A DNA stretch of 8,656 nucleotides from Armatimonadota bacterium (GTDB lineage Bacteria; Armatimonadota; Zipacnadia; Zipacnadales; UBA11051): contig DPJP01000384.1 in the NCBI GenBank assembly GCA_003542955.1, forward strand, positions 1-8,656, in the 5' to 3' direction. Made by a program: the position numbers and the translations under genes. Positions 1-5,898 of this stretch are shown here, one piece after another. Each line of letters starts with the position of its first letter. The stretch's first letter is position 1. Under the pieces are notes generated by a model that was not told the origin of the DNA, searched no databases, and was given only the letters and a program-made list of their open reading frames with translations.

Positions 1-69
1 CAGTCAGCCACGTCATTCCTGGCGCAGGCCAACTCCCTGCCCCAGAACGTACTGAGCCTGATCAGGTAG
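1..69 (+). CDS. fliC: Flagellin, C-terminal fragment (5' end outside window)
   Basis: Frame 1 is open from the first base to TAG at 67-69 and gives 22 residues ending LAQANSLPQNVLSLIR. This is the conserved D0 C-terminal helix of bacterial flagellins, whose usual ending is of the form AQANQ.PQNVLSLLR. The helix packs in the core of the flagellar filament, and the protein is exported through the flagellar type III apparatus. Only the tail is visible, so the length and the variable D2/D3 region are unknown. The symbol is generic (hag and flaA are equivalents). The gene converges on the glycoside hydrolase gene, with a shared hairpin between them. Identification rests on a short but highly diagnostic tail. 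Confidence 0.88.
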   Translation, partial: QSATSFLAQANSLPQNVLSLIR

Positions 70-171
70 TCAGACACCTACAGCTAATGCCGACGCAACG
101 CTCGCACTAACGATCACTGCCCGCGTCAAAGCAACTGCTGTAGCAGCGGACATCACGTCGCACACAACACT

Positions 172-198
172 GACGCCCCGCCTCATCGGCGGGGCGTC
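172..198. terminator. Perfect 11-bp hairpin between convergent genes, probable bidirectional terminator
   Basis: Bases 172-182 (GACGCCCCGCC) are perfectly complementary to 188-198, with a 5-nt loop (TCATC). The stem is almost all G/C. It starts 102 nt after the flagellin stop and lies 46 nt past the stop of the opposing glycoside hydrolase gene. Neither side has a strong T-run: the + side has only GTACTTTG, and the - side has AGTGTTGTGTG. It therefore lacks the classic intrinsic-terminator tail. Its position between convergent stops is the main support for a terminator role. Bases 70-171 hold no other strong element that I can see. Confidence 0.6.
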
Positions 199-244
199 GT
201 ACTTTGCCCGCCCGGCGTTTCCACCCCCGCCGGCAGGCGACTAC

Positions 245-2896
245 CTACTTCGGTAACATCCGCAGCAAGTATGCCTCCTGCGGCCCCAGCGTCAGTTCCT
301 TCGACCATGATGTGTAGGCCGGGGCCATCTCGATACTGAGCTTGGCAACCCCTCCGTCCGGGCCGATGCGGTAGCCCCACAGCGTCGACTTGTGGCCCTC
401 CGCCGGTACCTGGAGCGTGCATTCCACCGGCTCGTTCTCCCAGTTGATCGCGAGCACAACCAGGTCCCCGCCCGCATTCCGCAGACAGGTAACCTCGACA
501 TCCGCAGGCTCCTCCGGCGGCTCGAGAACGAATGCGGAGCCGTCGGAGGCCATCGTCAGGACCATGTCGAGTACGCGACCATGTCCCAGCGCTATCGGGT
601 CGGGGACGATGCGTCGGTCATGGGTACGCTCCTGGTTGTCACGGTTGGCTACGGAGTCATAGCCGAACGATCCCGACATGAAGTAGACCGCCCCCTTCCC
701 CACCTGCCGACTCCAGACAGCCGGGATCTCGTTGGCGCGGGCAACCACGCGCGCGTCTTCTGTCACATCGACATCCGCGTAGACGGTGAACTGCTCATCG
801 TCGGGTATCTTGGGGGGGCTCATGTCAATACTGAGTGAGTCGGCGACTTCTCCACTGGGCGCCGACTTGAGGCCCAGCAACTCGAGCAGCGCCGGCGTTG
901 GATGGGGCCTGCCTGTCGCGTCAAGCGTACCGAACTCGGAGACCACGACAATGCGCTTGCCACTCTCGGCCACCCGCTTGAGCAGCGCAACGCGGTCTGC
1001 CGATATCGCAAAGGGGAACGGCACCATAATGACCCTGTAGTCGGCCAGTTGTCGCTCGGTCACTTGCTCGAGGTAGTACAGGTCCGTGGGCACACCGCGC
1101 CGGAACAGGTAGTAGAGCATTTCTCGCTGGGCGACCGCCGCATAGCGCTCGTTCTGCCCCGAATGGGTCAGCAGCGCATTGGGCTCCGGCTGTGAGTAGA
1201 AGCGCCAGAGATCATCACTCGCGCGGGAATGCAGATAGGCCACACCACCGTGGGGCTGCAGCCCGCCGAGCCAGCCGTCGGCCTGCTCGAGCAGCTCGTA
1301 CACGCCCTTGACGCAGGCGTAGCTCAACTCCGGATTGGCCGCCGCGCCGGTGCCGGTGATGTGGGTGTAGTGCCACCAGGCGAGTTCCTTCGCGCCGTGG
1401 CACACAGCCGACAGCGCGCTGCCGTAGACCTCGACGGGGTCCAGCGGCCGGAACTCCTTCCGCAGGCGACTCGCCTCGAGGACGATGCCACATTGCCGCT
1501 TCGGCGTGCTGCCCGTCAGGTGCGCGGCCGTCTCAGTCACATACCAGTGGGTGCTGTCACCGAGGTAGTTGTGAAGCTGGATGTAGGGGTCTGTCGTCGG
1601 GAAGTCGATGTCGGCCTCGTACCCGACGCGGTCCCAGGCCACGCCCGGCCCCCACCAGAAGTCGCTGCAGATTGGGGTGACGCAGATCAGCGAGTCGGTG
1701 CGTACGGAGGGATTGGCGCTCTTGACGGCGTCGGCGCTGCGCTTCATCCATGCCGTCGTGCTGTCGTAGCGATGCTGCAGGTAGTCCAGGTATGGCTCAG
1801 TCTGAGCCGCAAACCATGTGCTCGTGTCAAGCTCGGGGATGTCTCGACCAAAAGCCGCCCGATACTGCTGTCGGCATATCGGGCAATCGCACATCGGCGG
1901 CAACTTCGCGTAGAACTCCACCACGCGCGGGTCGGCATGCTTCTCATACCCCTGCCTGAGCCTGCCGTAGAGCCAGTTGTACTCGTCGGGCACAAGCGAG
2001 ATGCCGGCCAGGTCGTATGCCGCCGCAAGCCGCAGTCCCTCGGTCCACGCCTGCCCCCAGGGGCCGTTGACACACTCGTAGACGGGGAAGTTGGGGTCGT
2101 CGGCGTCCTTGAAGCCCGGCATCGGCGGATGCCCGAGCGTCAGCCACACGCCCATCCCCTTCCCTCGCGCCGTCTGCAGGAATCGCTCCACGTTCGCGTT
2201 GCGCGACCCGTCGGCCTTGCGCCAGTAGTCCGGGCTGCCCGAGAGATAGGTGTGTATGGCGTTGACGTTGAGGTCGGCCAGCGTGGTATAGGTCCGGTCG
2301 CGGGTGAGGGTATCCTGGCGGTCATCGGGCTCAAAGCCGGCGTTCTTGAGCAGATTCTCCCCGCCGGGCGGCCCCAGAAAGAGATCGTCGAAGTAGGCGG
2401 CGCCGGGCTTCTCACGGACGAATGCGAAGAACGACACCGAGGCGATCGGCTTCTCCAGCTCAACCATCGTCTCTGAGTACTCCCAGTCATGCGTGCCGGG
2501 CGAGAACTGGGCCTGTATTCCGTAGGTGCCTGTGCCGTCGGTGTGGCGGATGTCGAGGTAGATCGAGTAGCGGTACTCGCGGTTCTGCCCTTCCACCTCC
2601 ACAGCCCTCGACCAGCCTGAGACCTTGAGCGGAGCGGCCTCCTGCTGATTGACCGCCACCTGCTGTGAGACTCCTCCACCGCTGCCCGTGCCCCCGACTG
2701 ATGAGCAGTAGGCGCTCGCGGCACCGGAATGCGCCACGTCGGAGAACTCGAAGCCACTCTGGTAGGGGCCCCAGTAGCCGGAATGCAGCAGCGGAGCGGC
2801 CGAGAGGTAGATACCTCGCGTGACGTTGCAGTCGGGAACATAGGCCATAGCGCGGCAGCCGAGAGCAAGTGCACAGAAAAGGAGCATCGCCCGCAT
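245..2896 (-). CDS. Secreted beta-galactosidase-like glycoside hydrolase (GH42-type architecture), 883 aa
   Basis: Probably a secreted enzyme cleaving beta-galactoside or related glycosidic bonds. Residues 1-18 form a signal peptide (MRAMLLFCALALGCRAMA, cleavage after AMA). Residues about 25-175 form a beta-rich, carbohydrate-binding-like domain ending in YFDDLFL, followed by NLLKNAGFE. A TIM barrel spans about 203-540. Its candidate acid/base is E305 in VPDEYNW and its nucleophile E474 in GIVLEASRL, 169 residues apart as in GH42 enzymes. C336, C338 and C341 (CDCPIC), with perhaps C275, match the GH42 zinc site. Residues about 590-676 resemble the GH42 trimerisation (amidotransferase-like) domain, followed by a beta-sandwich to the end. 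The start at 2896 is chosen over the ATG at 2944 because it begins the signal peptide, has GGTGGTGA five bases upstream (2902-2909), and the ATG at 2944 lies upstream of the predicted transcript start. Oddity: the usual Asn before the acid/base is Asp304. The substrate is unknown. Confidence 0.82.
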   Translation of the reverse strand: MRAMLLFCALALGCRAMAYVPDCNVTRGIYLSAAPLLHSGYWGPYQSGFEFSDVAHSGAASAYCSSVGGTGSGGGVSQQVAVNQQEAAPLKVSGWSRAVEVEGQNREYRYSIYLDIRHTDGTGTYGIQAQFSPGTHDWEYSETMVELEKPIASVSFFAFVREKPGAAYFDDLFLGPPGGENLLKNAGFEPDDRQDTLTRDRTYTTLADLNVNAIHTYLSGSPDYWRKADGSRNANVERFLQTARGKGMGVWLTLGHPPMPGFKDADDPNFPVYECVNGPWGQAWTEGLRLAAAYDLAGISLVPDEYNWLYGRLRQGYEKHADPRVVEFYAKLPPMCDCPICRQQYRAAFGRDIPELDTSTWFAAQTEPYLDYLQHRYDSTTAWMKRSADAVKSANPSVRTDSLICVTPICSDFWWGPGVAWDRVGYEADIDFPTTDPYIQLHNYLGDSTHWYVTETAAHLTGSTPKRQCGIVLEASRLRKEFRPLDPVEVYGSALSAVCHGAKELAWWHYTHITGTGAAANPELSYACVKGVYELLEQADGWLGGLQPHGGVAYLHSRASDDLWRFYSQPEPNALLTHSGQNERYAAVAQREMLYYLFRRGVPTDLYYLEQVTERQLADYRVIMVPFPFAISADRVALLKRVAESGKRIVVVSEFGTLDATGRPHPTPALLELLGLKSAPSGEVADSLSIDMSPPKIPDDEQFTVYADVDVTEDARVVARANEIPAVWSRQVGKGAVYFMSGSFGYDSVANRDNQERTHDRRIVPDPIALGHGRVLDMVLTMASDGSAFVLEPPEEPADVEVTCLRNAGGDLVVLAINWENEPVECTLQVPAEGHKSTLWGYRIGPDGGVAKLSIEMAPAYTSWSKELTLGPQEAYLLRMLPK

Positions 2897-2946
2897 GGAA
2901 ATCACCACCCGATGGATCTGACCGGCGTCGCCGACATCTTCCATTG

Positions 2947-2975
2947 ATTGTATGGCGGCGACGGGACCGTGTCAA
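2947..2975 (-). promoter_or_regulatory. Sigma70-type promoter for the glycoside hydrolase gene
   Basis: On the minus strand, a perfect TTGACA (-35, complement of 2970-2975) is followed by exactly 17 bases and TACAAT (-10, complement of 2947-2952, one mismatch from TATAAT). Transcription would begin near 2940, giving a leader of about 44 nt to the ATG at 2896. The ATG at 2944 would then lie upstream of the transcript start and could not be used from this promoter. The divergent secretin gene starts at 3108, so the promoter sits in a 211-bp shared intergenic region. I see no comparably good promoter for the + strand there. Confidence 0.75.
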
Positions 2976-3093
2976 ATGGGGTGGCTGTCCGCACAGACTG
3001 CCCCACGAAGGACCTGCGGGCCCGGGGGCGAAATACCGTGGTGTCTTTCGCTGCGCACGGAGAGCCGCGCTGCTGAACCGCGCGACGGCTCGC

Positions 3094-3100
3094 AGGAGGA
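3094..3100 (+). promoter_or_regulatory. Ribosome binding site that fixes the secretin start
   Basis: AGGAGGA lies 7 bases before the ATG at 3108. The frame stays open upstream to an ATG at 2952, but that start lacks a Shine-Dalgarno and would put about 52 non-hydrophobic residues before the signal sequence. The strong site here supports 3108 as the true start. Confidence 0.85.
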
Positions 3101-3107
3101 TGACGTC

Positions 3108-5882
3108 ATGAGCAGCAGCATGCCCGAAGCCAATCCATCACCAGGCGGAAAGCGCAATGCGCTACTCGCCGTCGCGGCTGTACTCGCGTGCCTGATCCTC
3201 TGTGCCACGGCGCCCACATCCGCCGATGATGAGGGCGACGAGGACATCATCGTGCCCGATGGCCCCGCCCTGGAATGGGTGGACGCAGCCGGCCGTGACA
3301 TGGCCAAGCTCGACGAGGCCATCGAGAGCCTCCGGCAGACCCTCTACTCGGAGGATGGCTCGGTCCCATTCTTCGTGCTCACCCTCGGCGAGAAGGTCGC
3401 CGTCTATGGGCCGGCAGCGTTGCGAAGTGTCGCGGTGGAACTGCTCGAGCAGGTGCCGCAAGCACGCGGCGCCGACACCCGACAGACCGCCGTCGTCCAC
3501 CTCAAGCGGGCCCCCGATGCACGGACCTTCGAGTTTGTCGAGGGCGGCGACGGCTTCGGCGACGTGACACGTCGGGGAACGGAGCTGACCATCCGGGGCA
3601 CGCCACCGGAGATTGAGGCCACGATTGCCTTCCTGGAGGAGCAGGGCGTGCTGGGTGACCCGAATATGCCCTGGTGTGAGACGGTGCGCCTCTACTACCT
3701 CCGCAATCCACTGGTCGTCCGTGCGATCCTCGAGCAGATGCCCGACAGCATCATCCAGGATGTCTCGATTCTGGGCGGCGAGGAAGCCGGTGGGCCCGCG
3801 ACCCTGGTGCTGGCGGGCCCCAGGGCACAGGTCGGCAACGTCAAGCGCATCATAGCAACACTCGATGTTCCGCAGCCCGAGGTGCGCCTGGACATCTGGG
3901 CATTCCAGATCAGCGGCGACAAGCCCGACGACGTCGAACGGCGCGCGCGCATCGCCCAGCAGCGTGTTGACGCCATCGGCCGCCTGGTCCGCGGCTACCT
4001 CCGTCAGCTCGAGGGCCACGCCCAGCAGATACAGATGGCCAACGTGCGCTATACCGGCCGGGTGTCCGCCGCAGAGGTCGAGGCCGGGATCGAGATGGTG
4101 GACAAGCCCGCCGTCCTCCCCGGCCAGATAGTGACCAGCACCTCTTCCGGCCTGGTGCTGACGCCTTCGGCGCGTGGTCGCCACCCCCTGTCGCTGACCG
4201 AGACCCTGGCAACGCTCATCACCGTGCCGCCCGAGGTGGATGCCCAACCCGTGCAGTCGCCACAGACCGACGACGTCACGAGCGGCGCGCAGGCACGGGT
4301 GGCCAAGTCCGACACCAAGCTGGCGCCCGTGCCGGTAGGAGCGATGGTATCGGAGGCGGTGACGAGTTCTGCGCTCTGGGGCGCCCTGGCTCCACCGAGC
4401 ACCATTGCCCACGCGAGTGGCCTGAAGAGCGGCTCTCGGCTGCAGACACTCTCAGGCGGACTCGCGACCAGATTCGGGCGATGGATAGCCGAACTGCAGC
4501 AGACCGACCCCGAGGCGCTGGCCGTGTGGGCGGAACTGGCGGGCAAAGACCCTGAGGCCACTCTGGAACTGCGGCAACTGCTCGACCGAGCATCCCGTGC
4601 CGCCGACAGGGCGGACGCGCGCGGGCGTGGCATCGCCTACGAGGCCCGTGCGTTGCTCCCACGCCGGCTTCTCGACACATTCCGCGACGAGGATTACTCA
4701 CGGACGGCCGAGGAGGTCATCGCCAACTTCCTGTGGATGCACACGAAGTTGGCACAGGACTGGGACGCAGCGCCTCCGGAGCACATCCGCATGCGCTCCG
4801 CCGACGCCAAGACGGTGCTCGAGAACGCCGAGCGGGCGCTGGCCGGTGACGTCAGGCGACTGCTCCTGGCCCCCCTGCAGAACGAACTGCGCGCGCTCGC
4901 GAGCGCCGGCGGCGAGAGCGGCCTCGGATCCGCGGGCTCGACGAGCATCGCGGTGCTCTCCGGGACCGAGGCGGAAGTGGTCGGCAGCGCCGTCAGCTAC
5001 TTCAACATCAGCCGGCCCAAGCGACTGGACACCGAGGCTCTCCAGCGCTCCGAGGAATTCAGCCGGGCGTTGGAGGGCTTTCTCCCGGCGCGCAGAGGCA
5101 AATCGCCGAGCCGAGTGGTCGTGCGCGTCATCCTCGACGGTCGCCCGGGCGTGGACACCGAGGAATGGGTCTCCCGTCTTGGGGCGGCGCTCTCAGGCAT
5201 CGATTGCTGGGCTGTCGAGAATGCCTCCCCGCCCGAGATCATGATCATCGGCACGCGACGGCAGGTCGCGTCGGCCGTAGACATCCTCCGGACCGGCGGA
5301 GTCGTCAGCGGCATTCAGTCTGCCGGGGCCACCGCCGAGTCGGCCCCGGTGCTGGCAGACAACACCACGGAGCTGGCCGCGTCGACCGCCATCGAGAGCC
5401 TCACCGGCCTGCCCACCGACCGCCTGTTGGCACTGGCGATGGACCTGGGGCAGGAGGAGGAAGTCTGGACGGCGCTGACCGAGGGCGCCCGGCTCACATT
5501 CACCCCCTACATCCTGCCCGGCGGGTCTGCCGCCGAACTCGCCATCGACTTCGAGATCACCCACAATGACGTCGGTTCCGAGACCTCGGCGCCAATGAAT
5601 GCCCCCCTCAGCCGCGTCGCGCGTCACTCAGCGCGCACCAGCGTGTATGTGCAGGCGCTCGACCTCTTCTCGCTCTCCAGCCTCACGCTGAGCACGTCGC
5701 ATCCCAGGCCGGATACGGCCATCCCGGTACTCGGCCAGATCCCGATCCTGGGCAAGATGTTCCGCTTCCCGCGCAGCCCGGCTAAGGTGTATCATGAAAG
5801 CGTGCTGATGGTCTACTCCACAATCCTCCCCACGGGCGTCGACCTGGCGGCGACGCTGGACGTCGAGCCCGCGGGGCAATAG
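3108..5882 (+). CDS. Divergent secretin-family outer-membrane channel protein, 924 aa
   Basis: Secretins form outer-membrane rings for type II/III secretion, type IV pili and phage export. Residues about 15-39 are a signal peptide (KRNALLAVAAVLACLILCA, then APTSA). Residues 190-260 look like a secretin N-domain: VRLYYLRNPLVVRAILEQM, then LVLAGPRAQVGNVKRIIATLD and PQPEVRLDIWAFQIS, the usual entry into the secretin domain. The C-terminal half shows SGTEAEVVGSAVSYF (618-632), GARLTFTPYILPGG (793-806), LAIDFEITHND and the signature PVLGQIPILGKMFRFP (873-888), followed by a final hydrophobic strand, VLMVYSTILP. Between these lie a Pro/Ser/Thr-rich stretch (about 340-440), a helical, charged region (about 440-600) and an alpha/beta insert (about 640-790). 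At 924 residues it is longer than the GspD and PilQ proteins I know (roughly 600-750). The next gene follows after 16 bp, so the two are likely co-transcribed. The family assignment is firm; which machine it serves is not. Confidence 0.85.
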   Translation: MSSSMPEANPSPGGKRNALLAVAAVLACLILCATAPTSADDEGDEDIIVPDGPALEWVDAAGRDMAKLDEAIESLRQTLYSEDGSVPFFVLTLGEKVAVYGPAALRSVAVELLEQVPQARGADTRQTAVVHLKRAPDARTFEFVEGGDGFGDVTRRGTELTIRGTPPEIEATIAFLEEQGVLGDPNMPWCETVRLYYLRNPLVVRAILEQMPDSIIQDVSILGGEEAGGPATLVLAGPRAQVGNVKRIIATLDVPQPEVRLDIWAFQISGDKPDDVERRARIAQQRVDAIGRLVRGYLRQLEGHAQQIQMANVRYTGRVSAAEVEAGIEMVDKPAVLPGQIVTSTSSGLVLTPSARGRHPLSLTETLATLITVPPEVDAQPVQSPQTDDVTSGAQARVAKSDTKLAPVPVGAMVSEAVTSSALWGALAPPSTIAHASGLKSGSRLQTLSGGLATRFGRWIAELQQTDPEALAVWAELAGKDPEATLELRQLLDRASRAADRADARGRGIAYEARALLPRRLLDTFRDEDYSRTAEEVIANFLWMHTKLAQDWDAAPPEHIRMRSADAKTVLENAERALAGDVRRLLLAPLQNELRALASAGGESGLGSAGSTSIAVLSGTEAEVVGSAVSYFNISRPKRLDTEALQRSEEFSRALEGFLPARRGKSPSRVVVRVILDGRPGVDTEEWVSRLGAALSGIDCWAVENASPPEIMIIGTRRQVASAVDILRTGGVVSGIQSAGATAESAPVLADNTTELAASTAIESLTGLPTDRLLALAMDLGQEEEVWTALTEGARLTFTPYILPGGSAAELAIDFEITHNDVGSETSAPMNAPLSRVARHSARTSVYVQALDLFSLSSLTLSTSHPRPDTAIPVLGQIPILGKMFRFPRSPAKVYHESVLMVYSTILPTGVDLAATLDVEPAGQ

Positions 5883-5898
5883 GGACGGGGGTCGGGCA

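Noticed and set aside
1229..2476. 415-codon open frame on the plus strand within the glycoside hydrolase gene
   Set aside because: Composition is Arg/Val/Gly/Ala/Pro-rich and without family features, whereas the opposite frame carries catalytic and zinc motifs.
2897..2944. Upstream start at 2944 adding 16 residues to the glycoside hydrolase
   Set aside because: The ATG lies three bases past the -10 box, upstream of the predicted transcript start. It has no ribosome site and would bury the signal peptide.
2948..2977. TTGTAT / TCAAAT as a plus-strand promoter for the secretin operon
   Set aside because: Two mismatches in the -10 box and an 18-bp spacer. It is largely the complement of the much better minus-strand promoter.
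2952..3107. Upstream start at 2952 adding 52 residues to the secretin
   Set aside because: It lacks a ribosome site, overlaps the divergent promoter and would place non-hydrophobic sequence before the signal peptide. The AGGAGGA at 3094 fits the ATG at 3108.
3162..4412. 416-codon open frame on the minus strand within the secretin gene
   Set aside because: Low-complexity His/Gly/Leu/Arg translation with no recognisable domain; it is antisense to a well-supported secretin reading frame.
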